Source of the DNA: Tenacibaculum sp.
GTDB taxonomy: Bacteria > Bacteroidota > Bacteroidia > Flavobacteriales > Flavobacteriaceae
Direction: 5' to 3'
DNA length: 64,000 nt
Assembly (NCBI GenBank): GCA_020629275.1
Contig: JAHDDQ010000001.1
Coordinates: 56,566-120,565 of the forward strand
The notes below the pieces were generated by a model. The model ran no database searches, had not been told where the DNA came from, and was given only the letters and a program-made list of their open reading frames with translations. The position numbers and the translations under genes are program-made. Positions 8,883 to 17,064 of the stretch are shown in pieces (position 1 is the first letter of the stretch; each line of letters begins with the position of its first letter).

Positions 8883-9839
8883 TTATTTAGAATAAAACGA
8901 AAGAATATTACTCACCAACTCTTCTCCTATTCGCTGTTGAGCTTCTACAGTTGCTGCCCCAGTGTGTGGAGTTAAAGATATACGAGGATGTGATATAATT
9001 TCTTTGCTTGGCTTTGGCTCTGTTTCAAAAACATCTAAAGCTGCTGCTCTTAACTTATTGTTATTTAAGGCATTTAACAAAGCGCTTTCATCAATTACAC
9101 CACCTCTTGCTGCATTTATTAAGCAAGCAGTATTAGACATCATATCAAATTCTTTCTCACCTAAAACATAACCATCTTTTTGAGCGGGTATGTGTAAGGT
9201 AATAATATCGCTTTTACTTAATAATTCACTTTTACTAACCAGCGGGATATCACATTGTATAGAAACACCAGCAACATCAAAAGAAATTGATTTTTTGCTA
9301 TTATTTGATCTATCAGAAGCTATAACCTTCATACCTATACCTAATGCATATTGTGCCACTGCCTGACCAATACGACCAAAGCCTAAAATACCAATTGTTT
9401 TACCTCGTAACTCAAAACCCTTGCTGTATGCTTTTTTAAGTACAGAAAACTCTGTTTCACCCTGTACAGGCATTTCTCTGTTAGAATAATTTAAAAACCG
9501 GGCTAATGTAAACGCACTTGCTATTACCAATTCGGCAACTGCTTGTGAGGAAGATGATGGCGTATTAAACACTTTAACTTCACATTCTTCGGCAGCCACT
9601 AAATCAATATTATCTAAACCCACTCCTGCTCTACCAATAAGTTTTAAATTAGAACAAGACTCTAATACTTCTCTAGTAACTTTTGTAGCACTTCTAACTA
9701 AAAGCGTTTCGTAACACTCGTCATTTAAGGTTGCAATTAAATCATCTTGTGGTGCTTTTTCAGTTATTACTGTAAAACCTTTGGCTTCTAAAGCAGCTTT
9801 AGCATCAGCAGCTATTCCATCGTTTGCAAGTATTCTCAT
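8883..9839 (-). CDS. serA: D-3-phosphoglycerate dehydrogenase (short form)
   Basis: The 318-residue protein oxidises 3-phosphoglycerate with NAD+, the first step of serine synthesis. It shows the D-2-hydroxyacid dehydrogenase plan: GRAGVGLDNID near 75, the nucleotide loop GKTIGILGFGRIGQ near 145, catalytic Arg in NAARGGVID near 230, Glu in FETEP near 258 and His in TPHTGAAT near 285. It lacks the C-terminal ACT domain, so serine feedback through ACT is not expected. The ATG at 9839 (MRILANDG) is preferred over an upstream frame extension; it lies 7 bp after the serC stop. With serC it forms the serine pathway core; serB is not in the window. Confidence 0.93.
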   Translation of the reverse strand: MRILANDGIAADAKAALEAKGFTVITEKAPQDDLIATLNDECYETLLVRSATKVTREVLESCSNLKLIGRAGVGLDNIDLVAAEECEVKVFNTPSSSSQAVAELVIASAFTLARFLNYSNREMPVQGETEFSVLKKAYSKGFELRGKTIGILGFGRIGQAVAQYALGIGMKVIASDRSNNSKKSISFDVAGVSIQCDIPLVSKSELLSKSDIITLHIPAQKDGYVLGEKEFDMMSNTACLINAARGGVIDESALLNALNNNKLRAAALDVFETEPKPSKEIISHPRISLTPHTGAATVEAQQRIGEELVSNILSFYSK

Positions 9840-9846
9840 ATTCTTA

Positions 9847-10902
9847 TTAATTATCAAGATTTTTCATAACGTCAACAAGCACTTGAACACTTTCTAATGG
9901 CAAGGCATTATACATTGATGCTCTAAAACCTCCAACTGATCTATGCCCTTTTATACCATTAATACCAGCTGCTTCACACTTATCTAAAAATATTTGTTTT
10001 AAGTCAGCATTATGCAAACCGAAAGTTGCATTCATATGAGATCTATCTTCTTTATTTACAAATCCATAAAAGAGGTTATTTCTATCAATTTCATTATACA
10101 ATAACTCTGCTTTTGCAGTGTTTCTTTGTTTTGCTTTTTCTACTCCTCCATTTTCTTTTAACCATTCTAGGGTTAACATACTCACATAAATAGGATATAC
10201 GGGAGGAGTATTAAACATAGAATCTTTAGAAATATGTACTTGTAAATTGAGCATAGATGGTATGTCTCTTTTAGTCATACCTAATTTTTCTGGATCAACT
10301 ATATAAAGTGTTGTGCCCGCTGGACCTAAGTTTTTTTGAGCTCCTGCATATATTAATGCATATTTTTCAATATTATTAATTGGCTTACTAAATATATCAG
10401 AAGACATATCACAAATTAAGGGTAAGCTCGTGTTTGGTTCAGATTTAAACTGCGTACCATAAATAGTATTATTACTAGTAAAATGTAAAAAATCAGCATC
10501 ACCTGCCTCAATATTTTTGGGGATGTAAGTGAATTTTTTGTCTTCTGAGGAAGCAACTACATTAACATCTCCCACTTTTTTAGCTTCTTTTATTGCTTTA
10601 GTAGACCATGTACCTGTATTAATATAAGCTCCTTTTTTTTCTAAAAAGTTTAGTGCAGACATATAAAAACCTAAGCTAGCACCACCTTGTAGAAACAAGA
10701 CTTCATATTTGCTAGGTAAATTTAACACCTCTTTAACTAAAGATCGGGCGTTTTCCATAACAGCCACTATATCTTTACTTCTATGAGACATTTCTAAAAT
10801 AGATAAATTAGAATTGTTAAAATTTAATACTGCTTCAGAAGCTTTTTTAAATACTTCTTGTGGTAATATACAAGGTCCTGCGCTAAAATTATGCTTTCTC
10901 AT
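9847..10902 (-). CDS. serC: phosphoserine aminotransferase
   Basis: This 351-residue PLP enzyme converts 3-phosphohydroxypyruvate and glutamate to phosphoserine. The N-terminus MRKHNFSAGPCILP is the family start (NFxAGPxxLP). The PLP lysine lies in YAGAQKNLGPAGTT near 190, and the C-terminus carries GHRSVGGFRASMYNAL, the GxRxxGGxRASxYNA signature. The frame extends 20 codons further upstream, but the conserved start is the ATG at 10902, and the upstream bases form the promoter. That promoter's -7 box ends only four bases before the ATG, so the mRNA may be leaderless. First gene of a five-gene minus-strand run. Confidence 0.95.
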   Translation of the reverse strand: MRKHNFSAGPCILPQEVFKKASEAVLNFNNSNLSILEMSHRSKDIVAVMENARSLVKEVLNLPSKYEVLFLQGGASLGFYMSALNFLEKKGAYINTGTWSTKAIKEAKKVGDVNVVASSEDKKFTYIPKNIEAGDADFLHFTSNNTIYGTQFKSEPNTSLPLICDMSSDIFSKPINNIEKYALIYAGAQKNLGPAGTTLYIVDPEKLGMTKRDIPSMLNLQVHISKDSMFNTPPVYPIYVSMLTLEWLKENGGVEKAKQRNTAKAELLYNEIDRNNLFYGFVNKEDRSHMNATFGLHNADLKQIFLDKCEAAGINGIKGHRSVGGFRASMYNALPLESVQVLVDVMKNLDN

Positions 10903-10906
10903 TGGG

Positions 10907-10937
10907 CAAAAATAGCTAATTAAACATGGAACCCAAA
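10907..10937 (-). promoter_or_regulatory. serC operon promoter
   Basis: On the minus strand TTTG (10937-10934) is followed after 19 bases by TATTTTTG (10914-10907), a full match to the Bacteroidota -33/-7 consensus and spacing. Only four bases (CCCA) separate the box from the serC ATG, which places the transcript start at or next to the start codon. Confidence 0.75.
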
Positions 10938-11208
10938 AGAGAAACTCATTATGAATTAACACCTAACCCCAATAGCAGTGACAGCTTGCTTTTGAATATT
11001 ATATATAGACCTTAGTTAGTAAAGAGCGACCATGGAAGCTTTGTACTAACTTAGAGCTATACCAATATGATAAAGTAACTAAAACGAATAGTGGGAATAG
11101 TTACACACAACTACAATAAAACTTGTGAATAATAAAATGAACTTTGTTGATTGAAATAACAAACAAATAATGGCGTTACAAAATCATAGATGTACATTTG
11201 CAATATAT

Positions 11209-12177
11209 ATGTCAATTCTCAAGCCGGCTTTCAATTTTATATTACTTGCATGCACTACCATTTGTGCAACTCAGCAATCGTGCGCTCAAAACACTAACTT
11301 AATTGATGTAGTTTTTATTGATAATGACAGTACATCTTACAATTTTTTGAGGGATACCGCCATTTATACCGAACACTGGGATACGCTTGCTCAACCAAAA
11401 TTTTGGAGTAAAATAATGCAACTTCCGCCTGACTCTTGCATACTTAATATTGCTAAAACAAGGGAGATATTAGACGTTATGAGTATTGAAGATTGGGACA
11501 TTAATAGCGATGATGAAAAAATGGCTTATAGAGACACTTTGCGATTGGAACGGTGTTTAGACTATGACACACGTATTTTTGTAACCACCGGTAAACGAGA
11601 TTATTATGATTTTATGGGGGTTATACCTACAATTAGTAGAGGTATTGAAGTGTTTGATAGTCTTGAGGTTGACCCTTGGTATGCTCAAGCAATATTACTA
11701 ATTGAAAGTCCTGGTAAAATTAACAGATCAGGTGTGGGAGCATATGGTTCGTTTCAGCTTATGAAAACGGTTGCCCGAAAATATGGTTTAGTAGTTAATA
11801 GAAGCATTGATGAGCGAGAAAATTTTGATAGATCGGCCTATGCTGCCGCCTCTTTAATTAGCAAATCATCTATACCTGAAGCTAAGCGAATTTTAAGAGC
11901 TAATGGCGTAATCCCAGATGAAAACGCACTATGGTTTAAATTATTTGTAATGCATATTTACCATGCAGGAGCAGGAAATGTTGGAGCTTTAGTTCGTTTT
12001 ATGGAGCCTGTAAATAATGGCAATGAACTTATTAGGCGTATGTGGCAAACAGAGTATGGAAGGTTTAAAAACTCTTCACAAAACTATACACAACTTGCTT
12101 TAGCGGCATTTATTCATTTAGATAAACTAATTGATAATAAGTGTGAATATTTGCACGAATGTGAAATTGACTTTTAG
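11209..12177 (+). CDS. lytic transglycosylase (SLT/MltD-like)
   Basis: The 322-residue exported protein has a signal peptide (MSILKPAFNFILLACTT..., cleavage near the CAQ at about 27). The SLT domain lies at about 165-300: AILLIESPGKINRSGVGAYG carries the catalytic Glu in IES, followed by SFQLMKTVARKYGL, YAAASLI and later MHIYHAGAGNVGALVRF, which correspond to motifs ES, GLMQL, and AYNAG of family 1 transglycosylases in a divergent form. It would cleave peptidoglycan with formation of 1,6-anhydro-muramic acid. I use the ATG at 11209 because the signal peptide begins there; an in-frame ATG at 11170 would add 13 polar residues. hrpB follows after 36 bp. Confidence 0.8.
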   Translation: MSILKPAFNFILLACTTICATQQSCAQNTNLIDVVFIDNDSTSYNFLRDTAIYTEHWDTLAQPKFWSKIMQLPPDSCILNIAKTREILDVMSIEDWDINSDDEKMAYRDTLRLERCLDYDTRIFVTTGKRDYYDFMGVIPTISRGIEVFDSLEVDPWYAQAILLIESPGKINRSGVGAYGSFQLMKTVARKYGLVVNRSIDERENFDRSAYAAASLISKSSIPEAKRILRANGVIPDENALWFKLFVMHIYHAGAGNVGALVRFMEPVNNGNELIRRMWQTEYGRFKNSSQNYTQLALAAFIHLDKLIDNKCEYLHECEIDF

Positions 12178-12213
12178 CCTACGTTTAACACCTATAATCG
12201 ATTCACACTCGTT

Positions 12214-14670
12214 ATGATAGATGTATATAAATTTGACCTACCCGTTGTTGATATTCTTGATGACGTAAAACAACAACTACTAACCAAAAATAGCCTTATT
12301 GTTGGAGCACCTCCAGGAGCCGGAAAAAGCACCCTATTGCCTTTAGCACTTTTAAACGAACATTGGTTAGAAGACAAAAAAATTATATTACTTGAACCCA
12401 GACGACTAGCAGCTATTTCTATTGCAAATAGAATGGCAGAATTACTAGACGAGAAAGTAGGCGAACAAATTGGCTATAGAATACGATTTGATACCCGCGT
12501 GAGCAATAAAACAAAAATTGAGGTTGTTACAGAAGGCATATTAACCAAAATGCTTCAATCAGATAATAGCTTAGAAGATGTAGCTCTTGTAATTTTTGAT
12601 GAATTTCACGAGCGCAGTATTCATGCCGATATTGCTATGGCATTATGCAGAGAGTCTCAACAAATACTAAGGCCAGATTTAAAAATGCTGGTTATGTCTG
12701 CTACACTAAACATCCCAAAACTATCTCACTTATTAAATGCTGAGGTTATTGAAAGCAAAGGTAGGCAGTACCCAGTTGATATTATTTATAAAGGAGAATT
12801 AGAATTTAGTTTGCTACCCGAAATGGTAAGCCAAACGGTTATTGAAGCAGCCGATAAACACGAAGGTGACATTCTAGTTTTTTTACCTGGGCAAGGAGAA
12901 ATTAAAAAATGTGAGCAACTTTTAAAGTATAAATTAAAAGACACTAGAGTTCACTGCCTGTACGGAATATTAGATAAAGGCAAGCAAATGGTAGCCATAA
13001 TGCCAAATAAAAACGGCTTGCGTAAAGTTGTATTAGCTACTTCAATTGCAGAAACCAGTTTAACTATTGAAGGCGTAACAGTTGTTGTTGATTCTGGCTT
13101 TGGCAGAACTCAAAAATTTGATCCAAATAGTGGCCTATCTCGGCTAGAAACCATAAAAATAAGTATAGATTCTGCCGATCAGAGAGCAGGACGAGCAGGA
13201 AGACTAAGTGCAGGAACCTGTTATAGACTTTGGTCAAAAGCCGATCAAAGTAGAATGCAAGAACATCGCACTCCCTCTATATTGCAAGCAGATTTAGCAC
13301 CATTATCACTTGAAATAGCGAATTGGAATGTTAAGAACATCAATGATTTAATGTGGTTAGACGAATTACCTATCGGTAACCTTGTTCAAGCAAATGAACT
13401 CCTGCTTCAACTTGATGCTATTAACGAAAGCGGAATAACACCACATGGTAAAAACATTCACAAAATACCTGCTCACCCAAGAATAGCCAACATGCTGCTA
13501 AAAGCTAAAGAAGAAGATATGCTTATTCAAGCTTGTGATTTAGCAGCTGTACTTGAGGAGCGCGATCCTTTACCTAGAGATTCAGGTATTGATATTAATT
13601 TAAGAATTGAAGCACTTAGAAGTTTTAGAACAAAAGAAGGTAAAAAAGGACGATTAGGTCAAATTAACAAAGTAAGCCAAAGCTATTTAAACCATTTTAA
13701 CGTTAAAGAAGATAATGGCTTAGTAAACGAGTTTGACACCGGCTACCTAGTTTCTCAGGCCTACCCAGAACGCATAGCACATTCCCGACCAGGCAATAAT
13801 GCACAGTTTCAATTAGCTAACGGACGATATGCCACAGCAGGTCACAAAGACGATTTAGCACACGAAACGTGGTTAGCAGTAGCCAATATGGATGCCAGAG
13901 GTGGATTAGGAAAAATATTTATGGCCTCCCCCCTAAATCCCAAAGACTTAGCCCGAATGGTTAAAGAAAGAGATGTGGTAGAATGGGATTTTAAAAATGG
14001 TAAACTTAAAGCATCTACCGATTTAGCTATTGGCAATATAATTTTGAGATCTACCCCCCTGACCCATATTGATTACAATAAAAAAGTAAAAGCAATTTGC
14101 CAAGCCATTAAAAAACACGGCACAAGTCTGCTTACCTTTACCGATGAGGTTATCCAATTGCAAAACAGAGTTCATTGCCTATCCGTTTGGAACAACTCTG
14201 ACGAATGGCCCAATTTCAAAACCGAGTTTTTATTAGAAACTTGTGAAAACTGGCTACCCCCATATTTAAATAATGTAAAATCTGAAGACGATTTAGAGAC
14301 TCTCAACTTATCAGAAATACTTACCAATAGTTTGAGTCACGAACTACAAAAAAAGCTCAGCAAACTTGCACCAAAATACATTCAATTACCCAACGGAAAG
14401 CAAGCAAAACTAACCTACCAAGCAAATACAGAGCCACCAATTTTAGCACAACGTATTCAGCAATTATTTGGTGTAATTAAAACGCCTAAGGTAAATAACA
14501 ATACAGTAAACGTGTTAATTCATCTATTATCTCCAGGCTATAAACCAGCACAAATAACCTCAGATTTAGAGAATTTTTGGAAAAACAGTTATTTCGATGT
14601 TCGCAAAGACCTAAGAGGAAGATACCCAAAACACAATTGGCCCGAAGATCCTTTAGAGCCAAATAATTAG
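12214..14670 (+). CDS. hrpB: ATP-dependent RNA helicase HrpB
   Basis: This 818-residue DExH-box protein has the length and domain order of HrpB: helicase core with Walker A GAPPGAGKST near 30-39, LEPRRLAA (motif Ia), DEFH (motif II, in place of the common DEAH) near 129, SAT (motif III) near 161, motif V TSIAETSLTIEGV, motif VI QRAGRAGR near 325, and the HrpB C-terminal domain ending PGYKPAQITSDLENFW...YPKHNWPEDP. The RNA target and role are not well understood in bacteria. It is preceded closely by a lytic transglycosylase gene, which may be only chance co-orientation. A large palindrome follows its stop. Confidence 0.93.
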   Translation: MIDVYKFDLPVVDILDDVKQQLLTKNSLIVGAPPGAGKSTLLPLALLNEHWLEDKKIILLEPRRLAAISIANRMAELLDEKVGEQIGYRIRFDTRVSNKTKIEVVTEGILTKMLQSDNSLEDVALVIFDEFHERSIHADIAMALCRESQQILRPDLKMLVMSATLNIPKLSHLLNAEVIESKGRQYPVDIIYKGELEFSLLPEMVSQTVIEAADKHEGDILVFLPGQGEIKKCEQLLKYKLKDTRVHCLYGILDKGKQMVAIMPNKNGLRKVVLATSIAETSLTIEGVTVVVDSGFGRTQKFDPNSGLSRLETIKISIDSADQRAGRAGRLSAGTCYRLWSKADQSRMQEHRTPSILQADLAPLSLEIANWNVKNINDLMWLDELPIGNLVQANELLLQLDAINESGITPHGKNIHKIPAHPRIANMLLKAKEEDMLIQACDLAAVLEERDPLPRDSGIDINLRIEALRSFRTKEGKKGRLGQINKVSQSYLNHFNVKEDNGLVNEFDTGYLVSQAYPERIAHSRPGNNAQFQLANGRYATAGHKDDLAHETWLAVANMDARGGLGKIFMASPLNPKDLARMVKERDVVEWDFKNGKLKASTDLAIGNIILRSTPLTHIDYNKKVKAICQAIKKHGTSLLTFTDEVIQLQNRVHCLSVWNNSDEWPNFKTEFLLETCENWLPPYLNNVKSEDDLETLNLSEILTNSLSHELQKKLSKLAPKYIQLPNGKQAKLTYQANTEPPILAQRIQQLFGVIKTPKVNNNTVNVLIHLLSPGYKPAQITSDLENFWKNSYFDVRKDLRGRYPKHNWPEDPLEPNN

Positions 14671-14695
14671 TAACTCATCCTGCCATTCGCTTTAG

Positions 14696-14790
14696 TTATA
14701 CTTTTTTCGTTTGTGTAAAATTAGGTGGCCCAACGAGCTTATAAACTCGCTGTTGCCCCACTCTATTTTACATAAACTCGAAAAGCATAA
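14696..14790. repeat. 95-bp imperfect palindrome
   Basis: Arms 14696-14728 and 14758-14790 are inverted copies, identical at 25 of 33 positions with no gaps. The 29-bp centre contains a further small stem (CGAG and CTCG around TTATAAA). There is no T run after it, so it is not a classical terminator, although it lies 25 bp after the hrpB stop. It could be a REP-like or MITE-like repeat, or a structured 3' end. Confidence 0.65.
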
Positions 14791-14885
14791 GCTGCTCGCT
14801 ACTGTCAGGGTTAGAATAATTTAAAATTTCGTTGTTCAATGACAAAAGGGTTATCTATTTCAAAACCAATTGTTCAAAATAAGAA

Positions 14886-14920
14886 AACCCCTATTAAAGA
14901 CGTTGTCTTTAATAGGGGTT
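14886..14920 (-). terminator. terminator of the DUF2383 gene
   Basis: A perfect 16-bp stem (AACCCCTATTAAAGAC and its complement) with a GTT loop lies 28 bp beyond the DUF2383 stop. On the minus strand it is followed by TTTTCTTATTTT, as expected for intrinsic termination. It may also stop read-through from hrpB in the other direction. Confidence 0.85.
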
Positions 14921-14948
14921 CAAATTTCTATTTAATTAGTAAGGCAGC

Positions 14949-15395
14949 TTATGAAACTACTTCATGCTTTAAACCTTGTAATTGGTTGATTGTACCTTTA
15001 ATCATATGTAATTGAGAATCTAATTTATCCTTCAAAACTTTTGGAGTAGATGGGTTAATTGACTTCTCGTAATGCTCAATTGCTTCTTCTTCACCTTTCA
15101 CTGCAGATTCAATAACAGACTCATCTGTTGATGATGCAAAAAAAGCTTTAGTAGATAACCAGTTTCTGTGAAAATATCCCTTTATTGTTCCCTCTTCGTT
15201 ATAATCCATACCTAGAGTTCTACATTCAGTTTTAATATCTTCTACGAAACCTTTTCTCTGCTGAGCTAATCTATTAAAAATGGTTTTGAACTCAGGATTT
15301 TCAGCAGAATCAGCGGCATGTCTATACCCTTTCATTCCATCTACACAAGTTTCTATAATAGTATCAATATTGTTTTGTAATTCAGTGTTTGTCAT
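14949..15395 (-). CDS. DUF2383 / PA2169-like four-helix protein
   Basis: The 148-residue soluble protein looks all-helical and ferritin-like: NTELQNNIDTIIETCVDGMKGYRHAAD at the start, FNRLAQQRKGFVEDIKTEC in helix two, and VIESAVKGEEEAIEHYEKSI in helix three. This is the pattern of the PA2169/DUF2383 family, often found among stress-induced genes. The ATG at 15395 is chosen; the frame runs 12 codons upstream through an A-rich leader that matches leaders of the neighbouring genes. Function is unknown; a metal site of Glu and His residues is possible but not shown. It shares the CsbD/DUF1328 neighbourhood. Confidence 0.82.
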   Translation of the reverse strand: MTNTELQNNIDTIIETCVDGMKGYRHAADSAENPEFKTIFNRLAQQRKGFVEDIKTECRTLGMDYNEEGTIKGYFHRNWLSTKAFFASSTDESVIESAVKGEEEAIEHYEKSINPSTPKVLKDKLDSQLHMIKGTINQLQGLKHEVVS

Positions 15396-15492
15396 AATGT
15401 TTAGTTTTAGTGTTTGATTGTTATAGTTCAAATACCTTGCCCAAAGGTTCTATGAACCTACTTATAGGCATTGTAGAAGGTATTTAAAATAA

Positions 15493-15523
15493 CTATGTGT
15501 AATGTTTCTACACTCTATGTGTA
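15493..15523 (-). promoter_or_regulatory. direct repeats upstream of DUF2383 gene
   Basis: CTATGTGTA occurs at 15493-15501 and again at 15515-15523, a 22-bp period close to two helical turns, 100-130 bp before the DUF2383 start. Repeats with this spacing are typical of activator binding. The right copy also forms a small stem CTACAC/GTGTAG followed by TTTTTT on the plus strand, but no plus-strand gene ends there. Confidence 0.4.
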
Positions 15524-15536
15524 GTTTTTTCCTCAA

Positions 15537-16148
15537 TTACTCTAATTCAACAATAACTTCATTTTTTCTAAAAACTAACTGAAAGGGAGAATTGTATCCC
15601 AAGAATGAGAAATTATCTTTATGAGCAATATTGTTAGCGCTCAAAACTTCAGTTAACATCTGTTTATGTTCTTTTATTTTAGCATCATTTGCAAATCCAC
15701 CAAATGAGATTGCCGCCATTTTTTTCTCAGACACTTCAACAATTTTAATCTCACCATTTTTGGGTTTTGGTAACTCATTCTTATTATATTTCTTAGGAAT
15801 CATAAACATCATACTTTCTACTTTAGAGTCACCCTTTTTAGAAGAATTTAAATCCATTACAACAGGACTCGTCATTGATATTTTTTTGTCTTCACTGTTT
15901 CCCCCAAAAATATAGTTTGCCAGTATTCTAAATCCTTTGCTACTTCCAGAATCATAATCCATTGCATCCATTTCAATTCTTGCAAAAAGAGCTTTTTCAT
16001 ATAACCGTATTTCTACATCACCTACTTTTTTAACGACCTTGTAACGATAACTTTCAATATTATTATTTGAAATGTAACTCCAAACTTGAGAAGCAATAAA
16101 TAAGACAACTAAAATGGAGGAAATAATTATTAGAATTTTCATCTTCAT
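15537..16148 (-). CDS. SOUL family haem-binding protein
   Basis: The 203-residue product has one N-terminal membrane anchor or signal segment (ILIIISSILVVLFIASQVW) and then the SOUL/HBP fold: YRVVKK-type opening ESYRYKVVKKVGDVEIRLYEKALFARI near 35-60, GFRILANYIFGGNSEDKKISMTSPVV (the family's F..L..YI.G.N.....I.MT.PV core) near 80-105, and MMFMIPKKY near 122. Proteins of this family bind haem or porphyrin; the anchored form would act at the periplasmic face. The ATG pair at 16148/16142 fits the anchor. It follows the CsbD genes, separated by a terminator, so it may have its own promoter. Confidence 0.88.
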   Translation of the reverse strand: MKMKILIIISSILVVLFIASQVWSYISNNNIESYRYKVVKKVGDVEIRLYEKALFARIEMDAMDYDSGSSKGFRILANYIFGGNSEDKKISMTSPVVMDLNSSKKGDSKVESMMFMIPKKYNKNELPKPKNGEIKIVEVSEKKMAAISFGGFANDAKIKEHKQMLTEVLSANNIAHKDNFSFLGYNSPFQLVFRKNEVIVELE

Positions 16149-16226
16149 ATTATTAAGTTTAAGTTTATTTGATATACTTTGAACATGATTAATCAAAATA
16201 AATGCTGTCACAATTTAAGCATAAAA

Positions 16227-16257
16227 AAAGGCCTTGCATATTTCATACAAGGCCTTT
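16227..16257 (-). terminator. terminator of the DUF1328-CsbD operon
   Basis: A perfect 10-bp stem, AAAGGCCTTG with its complement, has an 11-base loop and is followed on the minus strand by a run of seven T residues. It lies 18 bp after the stop of the second CsbD gene and separates it from the SOUL gene. Confidence 0.88.
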
Positions 16258-16275
16258 CTTCACTTTTTAATTGGA

Positions 16276-16467
16276 TCATATTGAATCAATAAAGCTTTTT
16301 ATTTTTTCTTTAGTTTCGCCAGTTTTTTCTTGCAGCTTGCCAAGTAACTCATCTTCTTTACCTTTTTCGTAAGCAAGATCATTATCAGTTAGTTGAGCAT
16401 AATTTTGCTTTACTTTACCTTTAATTTGATTCCAGTTTCCTTTTATTTTATCTGTTGTAGAACTCAT
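16276..16467 (-). CDS. CsbD family stress protein (copy 1)
   Basis: The 63-residue protein begins MSSTTDKIKGNWNQIKGKVKQ, the CsbD pattern (DKIKGNWNQ.KG..K...G.LT..D), and ends with KTGETKEKIKSFID. CsbD proteins are small, charged, stress-induced proteins in many bacteria, under sigma-B in Bacillus; their molecular role is unknown. It is 53 of 63 residues identical to the next CsbD gene upstream and is therefore a recent tandem copy. A terminator follows it. The 115-bp gap before it is long enough for its own promoter. Confidence 0.9.
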   Translation of the reverse strand: MSSTTDKIKGNWNQIKGKVKQNYAQLTDNDLAYEKGKEDELLGKLQEKTGETKEKIKSFIDSI

Positions 16468-16582
16468 GTTATTTAATTTTAGTGGTTAATAAAAATTGAT
16501 ATTGTCAAATAGTTAAATTTGATGCAAGAACTTAATTAAAATAGAATACTAATATTTATAATAATTAAGGGTTGTTCTTAAG

Positions 16583-16774
16583 CTATATTGAATCAATAAA
16601 GCTTCTTAGTTTTTCTTTGCTCTCGCCTGTTTTTTCTTGTAATTTACCCAACAACTCTTCTTCCTTACCTTCAACGTATGTTAGATCATTATCGGTTAAC
16701 TTACCATAATTTTGCTTAATTTTTCCTTTAATCTGATTCCAGTTTCCTTTGATTTTATCTGTTGTAGAACTCAT
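16583..16774 (-). CDS. CsbD family stress protein (copy 2)
   Basis: This 63-residue CsbD protein differs from copy 1 at ten positions, all in the middle or C-terminal half; the first 18 residues are identical. It starts 40 bp after the stop of the DUF1328 gene, and its leader matches that of DUF1328, which points to a DUF1328-CsbD-CsbD transcription unit. Pairs of CsbD and DUF1328 proteins are frequent in general-stress regulons of Gram-negative bacteria. Confidence 0.9.
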   Translation of the reverse strand: MSSTTDKIKGNWNQIKGKIKQNYGKLTDNDLTYVEGKEEELLGKLQEKTGESKEKLRSFIDSI

Positions 16775-16814
16775 AATATTTAGTTTTTAAGTTTATAAAT
16801 AGGTGAATTAAAAA

Positions 16815-16979
16815 TTACCCTTTTGATAGTAAGCCTCTAATTAAATTAACTCCAAAAAGAATTAAAAAAACTACAAATACGATTTTAGCGATTGACGCTG
16901 CACCGGCAGCTATTCCTCCAAATCCTAATACTGCAGCTATAAGTGCTATTACCAAAAATGTGATTGTCCATTGTAACAT
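16815..16979 (-). CDS. DUF1328 small membrane protein
   Basis: This 54-residue gene is read directly from the minus strand. It begins [20 protein letters not shown], continues [20 protein letters not shown] and ends [10 protein letters not shown], the standard DUF1328 (YtjA-like) plan of two short membrane helices with a conserved GFGGIA linker. Its length is usual for the family. It is likely an inner-membrane protein induced by stress; no function is established. It leads the small operon with two CsbD genes. An A-rich leader identical in its core to that of CsbD copy 2 precedes the ATG. Confidence 0.92.
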   Translation of the reverse strand: MLQWTITFLVIALIAAVLGFGGIAAGAASIAKIVFVVFLILFGVNLIRGLLSKG

Positions 16980-17033
16980 AGTGTTTAGTTTTTAAGTTTA
17001 TACTTGAATAATATGAAAACATCATACCAAGAG

Positions 17034-17064
17034 ACACAACCCCCCAGTAAATGGGGCGTTGTGT
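17034..17064 (-). promoter_or_regulatory. hairpin upstream of DUF1328 gene
   Basis: Arms 17034-17045 and 17053-17064 form a 12-bp stem with one mismatch and a 7-base loop, GC-rich in its upper half. There is no T run on the minus strand. It lies 55-85 bp before the DUF1328 start and could be an operator or a leader structure. TTGTGTAT repeats at 17059-17066 and 17083-17090 border it. Confidence 0.45.

Noticed and set aside
10963..11169. possible small gene or RNA between serC and the lytic transglycosylase gene
   Set aside because: No frame with a start and family likeness and no stable hairpin was seen in this 207-bp gap.
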